Positions 17,674-25,245 of a stretch of DNA of 64,000 nt are shown here, one piece after another (within the stretch, counting starts at the first letter, position 1; the number at the start of each line of letters is the position of its first letter). The stretch lies in the NCBI GenBank assembly GCA_046330395.1, contig JAXLSS010000015.1, forward strand, positions 16,385 to 80,384, given 5' to 3'. The DNA comes from Ga0077560 sp046330395. Lineage in GTDB: Bacteria; Actinomycetota; Thermoleophilia; Miltoncostaeales; Miltoncostaeaceae. Both the position numbers and the translations under genes were made by a program. A model generated the notes under the pieces. It did not search any database. It was not told the DNA's origin and worked only from the letters and a program-made list of their open reading frames with translations.

Positions 17674-18422
17674 GCCGGCACCCGGCCGCGGGCGGCCGCC
17701 AGGGCGTCCAGAACGGCCCCGCGAGCGTCCCGCACATCCGCTTCGACGCGGGGCCGCGGCGTGGGCAACGGCACCTCGATGAGCTGCCCCATGGGGCGGG
17801 CGCCGCACACCAGCACGCGGTCGGCCAGCAGGGCGGCCTCCTCGGCGTCGTGGGTCACCAGCACCACCGTGGGCGGGGTTGGGCCCCACGCCCGCAGCAG
17901 TTCCTGGCGCAGGTCGGCCCGCGTGAGGGCGTCAAGGGCGCCAAACGGCTCATCCAGCAGCCAGGCGCCGCGTGCCGCCAGCACGGTGCGGGCCAGCGCG
18001 GCCCGCTGCCGCATGCCGCCGGACAGCGCGTGCGGGTAGTGCTCGGCGAACCCCGCCAGCCCGAACCGGTCGAGCAATGCCCGGGCGCGCGCATCCGCCT
18101 CACGGTCGGGGAGGCCGGCCAGCCGCCCGCCCACCGCCACGTTGCCCAGGAGCGTGCGCCACGGCATCAGGGAATCGCTCTGGGGCATCAGCGCGGCGTG
18201 GCCCACCGCCGCGTGGGCCTCCCGCCCGTCGGTCCGCACCCGCCCGCCGTCGGGCCGCAGCAGCCCGGCCAGCAGGTCCAGCACCGTGCTCTTGCCGCAG
18301 CCCGACGGGCCCACCAGGGCCACCACCTCGCCGGGCGCTGCGCGCAGCGACACGCCGCGCAGCACCGGCAGGGCGCCGCGGTCGAGGCGCACGTCCTCCA
18401 TCACCAGCTCAGGCGAGGTCAT
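17670..18422 (-). CDS. ABC transporter ATPase, thiamin-precursor importer
   Basis: A 250-residue nucleotide-binding subunit. Walker A GPSGCGKST (about residues 38-46), Q-loop in LMPQSD, signature LSGGMRQR, Walker B AWLLDEPFGALDALT and the H-loop VTHDAEEA are all intact. Closest in type to SsuB/ThiZ ATPases. It overlaps thiL by 14 bases and the permease by 4, placing all four genes in one transcript under the TPP riboswitch. Confidence 0.9.
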   Translation of the reverse strand: MTSPELVMEDVRLDRGALPVLRGVSLRAAPGEVVALVGPSGCGKSTVLDLLAGLLRPDGGRVRTDGREAHAAVGHAALMPQSDSLMPWRTLLGNVAVGGRLAGLPDREADARARALLDRFGLAGFAEHYPHALSGGMRQRAALARTVLAARGAWLLDEPFGALDALTRADLRQELLRAWGPTPPTVVLVTHDAEEAALLADRVLVCGARPMGQLIEVPLPTPRPRVEADVRDARGAVLDALAAARGRVPA

Positions 18423-19356
18423 GGTCCCATCCCAGCCGCGCGAGGGGCACCGGCGTCCCCCCGCACATCACCTCCAGGCCGGGTGGCCCCGCCACCACGC
18501 GGCCCACCGGGTGCAGGGTGACACCCGGCACCGTGCGGCCCGGGGGCAGCGCCACGATGAGCTCGTAGTCCTCGCCGCCCGCCACCGCGGCCTCCCGGGG
18601 CGCGGGGAACACCTCGGTCACCGCGGGTCCCAGTGGCACCCGCTCCAGGTCCAGCACCACCCGCACGCCCGATGCAACGGCCAGCCGCCGCAGGTCGATG
18701 GCCAGCCCGTCGGAGCAGTCCATCATCGCGTGCACGCCGGCACGCGCCAGGGCCGTGCCCTCGTCCAGCCGTGGCCACGGGCGCAGGTGGGCACGCACCG
18801 CGGCCGAGCGCTGCCCGGCGGTGAGGGCCGGGTCCTCCAGCAGGGCCAGGCCCGCCGCCGAGCCTCCCACCGCCCCGGTCACGCACACCGCGTCGCCCAC
18901 CACGGCACCGGAGCGCAGCACCGGTGCGAGCCCCTCGGGCATGTGGCCCAGCACGGTCACGCCCAGAACGGTCACCGGCGCGCGGCTGAGATCGCCGCCC
19001 ACGACGCTGCAGCCCGTGGTGGCCGCCAGCTCCTCCATGCCGGCGTAGATGCCGTCCACCAGCGCCATGGCACCGGCGCCGGGGGGGATGCCCAGCCCCA
19101 CCAGGGCGGCCCGCGGCCGCGCCCCCATGGCCGCCAGGTCGGACAGGTTGACGGCCAGCGCGCGGTGGCCCACGTCCTCGGGCCGGGCGGTGGACCACCG
19201 GAAGTGCACGTCCTGCACCAGCATGTCGTGGGCCACCACCACCGGCGGGTCCCCGTCCAGCACGGCCGCGTCGTCGCCGATGCCCACCCGCACGCCCCCA
19301 CGCGTGGCCGTGCGGGCGAGGATCCGTTCGATGAGCGCTGCCTCGGACGCTCCCAC
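18409..19356 (-). CDS. thiL: Thiamin-monophosphate kinase
   Basis: ThiL phosphorylates thiamin monophosphate to the active cofactor TPP. The 315-residue protein has the PurM-like fold with metal/ATP motifs GIGDDAAVLD (about residues 25-34), HDMLVQDVHF, AVNLSDLAAMGARP, VVGGDLSRAP, and MDCSDGLAIDL, ending with AGGEDYELIVALP. GTG 19356 directly follows the riboswitch P1 helix. The Shine-Dalgarno GGGAGGG (19368-19362) lies inside the aptamer's 3' part, so TPP should block translation directly. Confidence 0.95.
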   Translation of the reverse strand: MGASEAALIERILARTATRGGVRVGIGDDAAVLDGDPPVVVAHDMLVQDVHFRWSTARPEDVGHRALAVNLSDLAAMGARPRAALVGLGIPPGAGAMALVDGIYAGMEELAATTGCSVVGGDLSRAPVTVLGVTVLGHMPEGLAPVLRSGAVVGDAVCVTGAVGGSAAGLALLEDPALTAGQRSAAVRAHLRPWPRLDEGTALARAGVHAMMDCSDGLAIDLRRLAVASGVRVVLDLERVPLGPAVTEVFPAPREAAVAGGEDYELIVALPPGRTVPGVTLHPVGRVVAGPPGLEVMCGGTPVPLARLGWDHDLA

Positions 19357-19444
19357 GGGAGCCCTCCCTTCGCTGGCATGACCCAGATCAGGTTCAAAGG
19401 GTCGAGGCCGGTTCGCCTCCTCTCAGCCGCACGTGCGGCTCCCC
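19357..19444 (-). ncRNA. TPP riboswitch (THI element)
   Basis: Read on the minus strand it holds the conserved THI-box blocks CTGAGAGG, ACCCTTTGAACCTGATC, TGGGTCATGCCAGCG and AAGGGA. P1 is formed by GGGGAGCC (19444-19437) and GGCTCCC (19363-19357). P3 is the GCCGCACGTGCGGC palindrome. The 3' strand of P1 abuts the thiL GTG codon and the aptamer end contains the ribosome binding site. There is no room for a separate expression platform. Confidence 0.95.
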
Positions 19445-19497
19445 TGCGCCGCTGAGGGTACCAACTGGAGCGCGCCGGCGAGGGGATGCCCGTGCGC

Positions 19498-19525
19498 TAA
19501 TGCCGTCCCCGGGGCCTGCCGATGG
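19498..19525 (+). promoter_or_regulatory. Possible sigma-28-like promoter of cheW
   Basis: TAATGCCG-N12-GCCGATGG lies 75 bases upstream of cheW. The -10 block GCCGAT matches FliA/WhiG promoters, but the spacer is one base longer than consensus and the -35 is imperfect. Chemotaxis genes are classic targets of this sigma factor. Confidence 0.35.
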
Positions 19526-19599
19526 GGGGGCAGTCGCGACCCGGGCCCGGGCACCGCCCGCGGTTCGCCCGCCACCGATCCGTGAGGAGCACTTCGCAC

Positions 19600-20052
19600 A
19601 TGAGCACCGACATCGCAGCCGACACCCAGATGTCCCAGCTGGTGGTCTTCACGCTCGGCGCCGAGGAGTACGGGGTACCGATCAAGCTGGTGCAGGAGAT
19701 CATCCGGTACACCGAGCCCCGGCCCATCCCCGGCTCGCCGCACGGGGTGGAGGGTGTGATCAACCTGCGCGGACGGATCATCCCGGTGGTGGATCTGCGG
19801 GCCAAGTTCTCGTCCATGGGCGAGCGCGCCGCGGAGAGCAAGATCGTCATCGTGGAGCTCACCGACACCACCGTCGGCGTGATCGTGGACGAGGTCAAAG
19901 AGGTGCTCACCGTCCGCGCCGACCAGTGTGAGGCCCCGCCTGAGGGCGCCGGTGACGCCGAGTACCTGGACGCCGTGGCCAAGCTGGACGGCCGCCTGCT
20001 GGTGATCCTGAACATGCCCATGCTGTTCGGCTCCAGCGCGATGTCCTACTGA
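19600..20052 (+). CDS. cheW: Chemotaxis coupling protein CheW
   Basis: CheW links methyl-accepting receptors to the kinase CheA. The 150-residue protein has the expected core: VVFTLGAEEYGVPIKLVQEII, the RPIPGSPHGVEGVINLRG loop (Arg contacts to receptor and CheA), IIPVVDLRAKF, and VGVIVDEVKEVL. GAGGAG (19584-19589) precedes ATG 19600. No other chemotaxis gene is adjacent, so it is an orphan coupling protein. It implies motility or another receptor-array output elsewhere in the genome. Confidence 0.95.
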   Translation: MSTDIAADTQMSQLVVFTLGAEEYGVPIKLVQEIIRYTEPRPIPGSPHGVEGVINLRGRIIPVVDLRAKFSSMGERAAESKIVIVELTDTTVGVIVDEVKEVLTVRADQCEAPPEGAGDAEYLDAVAKLDGRLLVILNMPMLFGSSAMSY

Positions 20053-20130
20053 TCGCCTGAGCGGGCGCGCCGGGGGCCTCCCGGGCGCGCCCGCGCAGGA
20101 ACCGCGGCGTGAGGGGCGAACCGCTCCCAT

Positions 20131-21297
20131 GTGGCGGACCGCGACATCGTCATCCCCCAGCGCGCCCTGCGCACCATGCTGCTGGGCCTGCGCACCGTCA
20201 GGGGTGACGGGCCGTCCACCGGCGCGGTGGTGCGCATCGCGCTGAGCCTGGTGGGCGTGCTGGCCGGGCTGTACCTGCTGTGGCTGAGCCGCTCGGTGGT
20301 GCAGTGGGTGGCCATCAGCGCCTTCCTGGCCGTGGCGATGAACCCGCTGGTGGGATTGCTGCAACGCCGCTGCCGCCTGCCGCGCGCGGTGGCCATCGGC
20401 GTGGTGTACCTGCTCGGCACGGGCGTGCTGGCCCTGGCCGCGCTGGTGTTCGTGCCGCCGCTCATCCGGGCCGCGCAGGGACTGGTGGACGCCATCCCCG
20501 GCTACATCGCGCGGATCCAGAACTCCCGCCTGCTGCAGAACCTCAACCACGAGTACAACCTGCTGGACCAGGTGAAGGTGCAGGCCACCCACCTGCTGTC
20601 CGGGCTCGCGGGGCCCACCACCGCCGTGGACGCCGCCAAGGTGGTGGTTGACGGCGTGCTGGCGCTGGTGAGCGTGGCCGTCATCACGTTCCTGTTCTCC
20701 CTGTACGGCCCCAGCATCCGGCGCTGGGTGGAGGACCAGTTCAACCACGAGGGCTCGCGGGCGCGCATGGTGGAGGTGATGGACGGGGCCTACAAGGTGA
20801 TCGCCGGGTATGTGGTGGGCGTGTGCGCGGTGGCGATCATCGGGGCGCTCGCCGCGTCGGCCTTCATGGCGATCGCGGGGATCCCGTACATCCCGGTGCT
20901 GGCGCTGTGGGTGGGGCTGATGACCTTCATCCCGCTGGTGGGCGCCACCTTCGGGGCGGTGCCCTACATCACGCTGGGCTTCTTCCAGGGGTGGCCGGTG
21001 GGGGTGGCGGCCATCGTGTACCTGGTCGTGTACACCCAGCTGGAGAGCCACCTCATCAACCCGTACATCCACCGCCGCACCGTGTCGCTGAACCCCCTGT
21101 GGATCATCATCGCCGTGCTGGTGGGCACCCAGGTGTTCGCGGTGATCGGGGCGCTCGTGGCCATCCCCGTGGCGGGCATCGTGCAGGTGGCCGTGCAGGC
21201 CTGGGCCCGGGGGCGCGACGACCGTCCGGTGATCCTCCCGGCCGCCGCCGAGCCACCCGATCCCCCCGCCGGGGTGGAGCCCGAGCCGGCCGGGTAA
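20131..21297 (+). CDS. AI-2E-family membrane permease
   Basis: A 388-residue integral membrane protein of the AI-2E (UPF0118) family, which includes autoinducer-2 exporters and ion antiporters. About eight helices are visible: two near residues 32-70, then a long periplasmic/amphipathic part, and a C-terminal cluster including GIPYIPVLALWVGLMTFIPLVG and the family signature near LWIIIAVLVGTQVFG-like sequence. A proline-rich tail ends the protein. Start GTG 20131. Transport substrate unknown. Confidence 0.85.
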   Translation: MADRDIVIPQRALRTMLLGLRTVRGDGPSTGAVVRIALSLVGVLAGLYLLWLSRSVVQWVAISAFLAVAMNPLVGLLQRRCRLPRAVAIGVVYLLGTGVLALAALVFVPPLIRAAQGLVDAIPGYIARIQNSRLLQNLNHEYNLLDQVKVQATHLLSGLAGPTTAVDAAKVVVDGVLALVSVAVITFLFSLYGPSIRRWVEDQFNHEGSRARMVEVMDGAYKVIAGYVVGVCAVAIIGALAASAFMAIAGIPYIPVLALWVGLMTFIPLVGATFGAVPYITLGFFQGWPVGVAAIVYLVVYTQLESHLINPYIHRRTVSLNPLWIIIAVLVGTQVFAVIGALVAIPVAGIVQVAVQAWARGRDDRPVILPAAAEPPDPPAGVEPEPAG

Positions 21298-21300
21298 CCT
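21295..21300 (+). promoter_or_regulatory. -10 box of a leaderless promoter (DUF4097-like gene)
   Basis: TAACCT overlaps the stop codon of the upstream permease and lies 8 bases before GTG 21309, with no ribosome binding site between. Confidence 0.4.
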
Positions 21301-21308
21301 ACGGGCCC

Positions 21309-22004
21309 GTGGGCAAGTCTCGGGCACTGCTGATCATCACCTCGCTGGTGCTGGGCGTCTTCGTGGTGGGTGCCGTGCTGGTGGTGCTCCTCAAGCGCTC
21401 CTCCGACGGCGCCACGCGCGTGGCCGGCACCGTGACCAGCGTGGAGGTGTACTCCGAGCGTGGGGCCGCCACCGTGCGGGCGGGCGCCCCCGGCGACGCC
21501 ACGGTGAGCTGGCACTCGTCCTGGATCCTCAGCCGTCCCAGGGTGACCACCGGCCTGCAGGACGGGGTGCTGCGCGTGCGGGTGACCTGCCCCGGGTGGT
21601 CGTTCGTGTCCTGCAGTTCCGACGTGGTGGTGACCGTGCCCCCGGCCGCGCTCGTCAACGCCAAGACCGTGCGGGGCAGGCTGGACGTGGAGGGGATCAC
21701 CGGCGACACGGTGGCGCTCAGCGAGGACGGCGACGTGGTGCTGCGCGGCGGCCCCACCACCCTGCGGACGGCATCGGTGACGGGCACCGTGGACGTGCGC
21801 CTGTCGGCGGTGCCCCGCAAGGTGGAGATCCGCACCGAGACCCACAACATCCACCTGGAGCTGCCGTCGGCCGCGTACGCGCTGACGGCCACCAGCACGC
21901 GGGGTCACGTGCGCCTGGCGGGCGTCGCGAACGCCCCGGATTCGCCCAACCACGTCAGCGTGAGCTCGGGTGCCGGGAACGTGGAGGTGCTGGTGGCACA
22001 CTGA
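21309..22004 (+). CDS. Membrane-anchored beta-strand repeat protein (DUF4097-like)
   Basis: A 231-residue protein with one N-terminal membrane anchor (ALLIITSLVLGVFVVGAVLVVLL) and an extracytoplasmic beta-solenoid-like domain. Repeating strand patterns such as VRGRLDVEGITGDTVALSEDG and TGTVDVRL match the adhesin-like DUF4097 family. Two cysteines (CPGWSFVSC) may form a disulfide. Function unknown. It follows the AI-2E permease by 11 bases but has its own -10 box. Confidence 0.7.
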   Translation: MGKSRALLIITSLVLGVFVVGAVLVVLLKRSSDGATRVAGTVTSVEVYSERGAATVRAGAPGDATVSWHSSWILSRPRVTTGLQDGVLRVRVTCPGWSFVSCSSDVVVTVPPAALVNAKTVRGRLDVEGITGDTVALSEDGDVVLRGGPTTLRTASVTGTVDVRLSAVPRKVEIRTETHNIHLELPSAAYALTATSTRGHVRLAGVANAPDSPNHVSVSSGAGNVEVLVAH

Positions 22005-22030
22005 GCGGGCGTGTCGTCCGGGGGCCGGGG

Positions 22031-22036
22031 TAGTGT
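22031..22036 (+). promoter_or_regulatory. -10 box of a leaderless promoter (small protein)
   Basis: TAGTGT lies 9 bases before ATG 22046. The following bases ACCGAACAC resemble those between the ruvA -10 box and its start, another leaderless case in this window. Confidence 0.4.
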
Positions 22037-22045
22037 ACCGAACAC

Positions 22046-22321
22046 ATGTTCGACTCCGACGACACCACTCAGCTCACCCTGTTCATCGGCGGACGCCCCG
22101 ACCCGGCGCCGCGCGCCACTCGCCGTCTGGGGCGCAACGCCCGGATGGCTCTCCAGCTCGACCGCATGGCCGACGACGCCGAGCTCCAGGCGGAGCGGCT
22201 GCGGGCGCACGGCGACCAGGTGGGGGAGCGCCGCGAGCGTGAGCGCGCCCGGGACGCCCGGCGCTCGGCGGCGCTGCTCAGGGCCGGTCCGGGCGGGGTC
22301 GCCCGGCTGCTGGCCTCGTGA
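22046..22321 (+). CDS. Small hypothetical protein, Arg-rich
   Basis: A 91-residue protein I do not recognise. The start is acidic (MFDSDDTTQLTLFIGGRP), and the rest is strongly basic and helical with many Arg and Ala, ending GPGGVARLLAS. No signal peptide or membrane segment. Support for it being real: an upstream -10 box in leaderless position, GC-rich third codon positions, and a proper fit in the gap. A nucleic-acid-binding or coiled-coil role is possible. Confidence 0.55.
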   Translation: MFDSDDTTQLTLFIGGRPDPAPRATRRLGRNARMALQLDRMADDAELQAERLRAHGDQVGERRERERARDARRSAALLRAGPGGVARLLAS

Positions 22322-22377
22322 TCGCCCGCATCGCCGGAGGCGCTGCGGGCCGCCCAGGAGGGCCGGTCCCCGTCCCG

Positions 22378-22755
22378 CTACGCGGCGGGGATCTCGCCCT
22401 CCCAGTACTCGGGCAGGTCCATCTCGAACCCGCCGTCCGGCGTGGCGTGCGCGGCGTGCCAGGCGGTGAAACCGGGGATCGAGAAGCCCACCACCCTGCG
22501 GGAGTGCAGATCCAGCCGCACCTGCAGGTCGCGCTCGGCGTCCCACACGGTCCTCGCGGGCTGCAGCGGACCGTACGAGCAGTGGTAGACGTCCTTCTCC
22601 TGGTCGTACTGGGTGAAGGTCTCGATGGGCGGGGGATCCCCGCCGGGAGGTGGCGCGCCGGCGCCGGCCGGTGCCAGCAGCCCCGGGGGGATCGGCGGCA
22701 TTCCGGGGAGCATGCCCGGCGGTGTTCCGGGCTGAGGCGGCTGCGTGGAACTCAC
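22378..22755 (-). CDS. Hypothetical protein with a DUF2283-like C-terminal domain
   Basis: A 125-residue protein. The first 55 residues are a proline/glycine-rich linker (repeats like PPG and MPG). The C-terminal part, YDQEKDVYHCSYG then VRLDLHSRRVVGFSIPGF, resembles the small DUF2283 beta-hairpin domain found in stand-alone or toxin-antitoxin-like proteins. GTG 22755 was chosen because GGAG lies 7 bases upstream and a -10 box TAGGAT (22790-22785, minus strand) precedes it; an ATG at 22800 would be upstream of that box. Confidence 0.6.
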   Translation of the reverse strand: MSSTQPPQPGTPPGMLPGMPPIPPGLLAPAGAGAPPPGGDPPPIETFTQYDQEKDVYHCSYGPLQPARTVWDAERDLQVRLDLHSRRVVGFSIPGFTAWHAAHATPDGGFEMDLPEYWEGEIPAA

Positions 22756-22850
22756 GGTTCGCTCCGAGTTCGGGTGCAGCGCAATCCTACGCGCACGCAC
22801 CGTCCCGCATGTGGCCTCGGGGGTCCGCGGCCCGCCGTGGGCACAGGGTC

Positions 22851-22856
22851 TAGTGT
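22851..22856 (+). promoter_or_regulatory. -10 box of the MFS exporter gene
   Basis: TAGTGT lies 48 bases before GTG 22905, leaving a short leader with an AGGGA ribosome binding site. No clear -35 box is seen. Confidence 0.35.
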
Positions 22857-22904
22857 TCCACGCTCCTGCGGACCGACATCACCGACACGAAGGGACCTCC
22901 ACCC

Positions 22905-24392
22905 GTGACCCACGCCCACGAGTCGCGAAAGTGGATCGCACTCGCGCTGCTCAGCCTCACCCAGTTCATCCTGGTCATCGACGTGTCCATCGTGAACGTG
23001 GCCCTCAACGCCATCCAGGGCGCGTTGAAGTTCTCCGAGGCCAACCTCCAGTGGATCCTCAGCGCCTACACCCTCACCTTCGGGGGCCTGCTGCTGCTGG
23101 GCGGCCGCATGGCCGACATGTTCGGGCGCCGCAAGGTGTTCATGGTGGGCCTGGTGGTGTTCGTGCTGGGGTCCGCGCTGTGCGGGTTCGCCCAGTCGGA
23201 GATCATGCTCATCCTGTCCCGCGCGCTGCAGGGCGTGGGCGCGGCCATCATCTCCCCGGGTGCGCTCAGCATCCTCATGACCACCTTCGAGGAGGGCGCC
23301 GAGCGCAACAAGGCGCTCGGCATCTGGGGCGCCATCGCCGGCGTGGGCGGCGCGGTGGGCGTGCTGGCCGGCGGGTTCCTGGTGCAGTACCTGTCCTGGC
23401 GCTGGGTGTTCCTGCTCAACCTGCCCATCGGGATCATCGTGCTGTTCCTGGTGCCGCGCTTCGTCGACGAGAGCCGTGGTCACGGGCATCCCCGGCTGGA
23501 CCTGGCCGGGTCGTTCACCATCACCGGCGGCCTGGCGCTGCTGATCTACGGGCTCACGCGGGGTGAGACCCACGGGTGGGGCCAGCCCCTCACCATCACG
23601 CTGCTGGTGGTGGCGGTGCTCTTGGTGCTGGGTTCCATCGCCCTCGAGCGCGTGGTGCACGACCCGCTGCTGCCGCTGGGGATCTTCCGGAACCGGAACG
23701 TCACCGGTGCCAACGTGGTGGGCTTCCTGCTGGGCGCCTCCATCTTCGCGATGTTCTTCTTCCTGTCGCTGTACATGCAGCAGGTGCTGCGCTACTCCGC
23801 GGTGGGCGTGGGCACGCGGTACCTGCTGTTCGCGGTGGTCATCATCGTGGCCGCCGGCCTGTCGCAGGGACTGGTCACCAAGATCGGGGTCCGGCCCGTG
23901 ATGGCCATCGGGATGTTCGCCCTCACGGTGGGACTGGTGTACTTCACCCTGCTCAGGGTCAACGGGACCTACCCGCGCGACCTGGTGCCCGGCTTCATCA
24001 TCGCGGGCATCGGGCTGGGCTTCTCGTTCGTCCCGGTGTCCATCGCGGCACTGTCCGGGGTGCACCACCGCATGGCGGGGGTGGCATCGGGGCTCATCAA
24101 CACGTCGCAGCAGGTGGGCGGCGCGGTCGGCATCGCCATCCTCTCGGCCGTCGCCACGCACGTGGCCGGCAACCACATCGACGATGCGGCCAAGGCCGCG
24201 GTCGCCGCGGGCAAGGACCCGCGCGCCGCGGCGGCGGCCGCGCAGCCGCACGCCCTCGTGGACGGGTTCACCACCGCGTTCTGGGTCAGCGCCGCCATGG
24301 CCGTGATCGGGCTGGCCTGCACCCTGTTCATCATCCGGCCCATCACCCCGCAGGAGGCCTCGGCGGCCGCCCACGCGGGCAGCGCCGTGTAG
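22905..24392 (+). CDS. MFS drug exporter, DHA2 (EmrB/QacA) family
   Basis: A 495-residue, 14-helix proton-drug antiporter. Family motifs: LDVSIVNVAL-like opening (IDVSIVNVALNAI, motif D1), the loop GGRMADMFGRRKVFM (motif A) after helix 2, and motif C in helix 5 as GVGGAVGVLAGGFL. The C-terminal extra-membrane stretch is Ala/Lys-rich. Substrate unknown; such pumps often export cationic drugs or endogenous metabolites. No TetR-type regulator is adjacent. Confidence 0.92.
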   Translation: MTHAHESRKWIALALLSLTQFILVIDVSIVNVALNAIQGALKFSEANLQWILSAYTLTFGGLLLLGGRMADMFGRRKVFMVGLVVFVLGSALCGFAQSEIMLILSRALQGVGAAIISPGALSILMTTFEEGAERNKALGIWGAIAGVGGAVGVLAGGFLVQYLSWRWVFLLNLPIGIIVLFLVPRFVDESRGHGHPRLDLAGSFTITGGLALLIYGLTRGETHGWGQPLTITLLVVAVLLVLGSIALERVVHDPLLPLGIFRNRNVTGANVVGFLLGASIFAMFFFLSLYMQQVLRYSAVGVGTRYLLFAVVIIVAAGLSQGLVTKIGVRPVMAIGMFALTVGLVYFTLLRVNGTYPRDLVPGFIIAGIGLGFSFVPVSIAALSGVHHRMAGVASGLINTSQQVGGAVGIAILSAVATHVAGNHIDDAAKAAVAAGKDPRAAAAAAQPHALVDGFTTAFWVSAAMAVIGLACTLFIIRPITPQEASAAAHAGSAV

Positions 24393-24404
24393 CGACCCGG
24401 CACC

Positions 24405-24438
24405 CCGCCGCGCCCCCGTCAGGCCGCGGGCGCGGCGG
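24405..24438. terminator. Bidirectional terminator between convergent genes
   Basis: A perfect 11-bp stem, CCGCCGCGCCC (24405-24415) and GGGCGCGGCGG (24428-24438), with a 12-nt loop. It begins 12 bases after the MFS stop and abuts the stop of the minus-strand gene, so it can serve both. Confidence 0.7.
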
Positions 24439-25068
24439 CTACCGGGGTCCGGCCTGGTCGAGGTACCAGTGGCGGCCCGCGCTGGCCAGCCAACCGTCGC
24501 CGGCCGGCACCAGCATGAACCGGCTGATGGTGCGCTGACCGCCCACCTGGTCGGTGTACATCAGCTCCACCGACACCGGGCGCCGCTGCAGGATGCTGTC
24601 GGCGATCTCTCCGTGGGCGTCGTCGCCGGTGTCCCGCAGCGCGCCCTGCCACAGGCCGATGTCCCCGGGAGGGATGTACAGGTCGCGCACCAGCGTCCGG
24701 AACCCGTCGGCGGGGATGTGGTCGGTGGCGGAGGTCACCACGCCGGACCGCACGTGCCAGCCCTGCAGCACGGCGATGCCCGCACCCACGTTGCGCAGGC
24801 TCAGCGCGAGGTACACCACCCCCTCAAGGTGCTCCACCGCGGCGCCCCCGCCGCGCACGTGCACCCAGTGCCGGTCCACGAACATGATCTTCTGCTCGGG
24901 GTCGTCCAGCCGCGACTGCAGCAGCACCGGGCGGCGCTGCTCCTGCAGGCCCAGCTCCGCGATGCGGGCCGACCGGTTGGCCGACCGCACCGACGCGAAC
25001 GTGGCCACCGCCAGCACCAGCGTGCCGGCCGCCGTCGCGAGGGATGAGATGGTGGCCCAGTCGGTCAT
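24439..25068 (-). CDS. Hypothetical membrane-anchored protein
   Basis: A 209-residue protein of unknown function. It has one N-terminal membrane helix (TISSLATAAGTLVLAVATFASV), followed by a basic stretch RSANRSARIAE, and a mostly beta cytoplasmic or surface domain with the pattern LALSLRNVGAGIAVLQGWHV. This layout resembles small actinobacterial proteins annotated only as hypothetical, whose domain looks like an immunoglobulin-type sandwich. ATG 25068 was chosen; the frame further upstream is low-quality Arg/Pro sequence. Confidence 0.65.
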   Translation of the reverse strand: MTDWATISSLATAAGTLVLAVATFASVRSANRSARIAELGLQEQRRPVLLQSRLDDPEQKIMFVDRHWVHVRGGGAAVEHLEGVVYLALSLRNVGAGIAVLQGWHVRSGVVTSATDHIPADGFRTLVRDLYIPPGDIGLWQGALRDTGDDAHGEIADSILQRRPVSVELMYTDQVGGQRTISRFMLVPAGDGWLASAGRHWYLDQAGPR

Positions 25069-25202
25069 GGGTGCGTCCGGCGGCGCCCGGTGCGGGGCCC
25101 TCCGCGGGAGGGCGCATGGTACCCACGCGCGGCGGCCGGATGAGCCCATCCCGGGTGCGCATCGGGCGGCGTGTGGCCTCCCCAACGGTACCCGGAAGCC
25201 CA

Positions 25203-25208
25203 TATATT
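25203..25208 (+). promoter_or_regulatory. -10 box of the methylmalonyl-CoA mutase operon
   Basis: TATATT is the most AT-rich point of the 25069-25245 gap and lies 37 bases before ATG 25246. Two copies of GGTACCC (near 25118 and 25187) flank the region upstream. I saw no cobalamin riboswitch here although the enzyme uses B12. Confidence 0.45.
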
Positions 25209-25245
25209 CGGTTGCGGGAACGAACGTCGGCCGAAGCGAGGGACC

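Noticed and set aside
25069..25245. A cobalamin riboswitch before methylmalonyl-CoA mutase
   Set aside because: No B12-box-like block or matching helices were found; only a -10 box and two GGTACCC copies.
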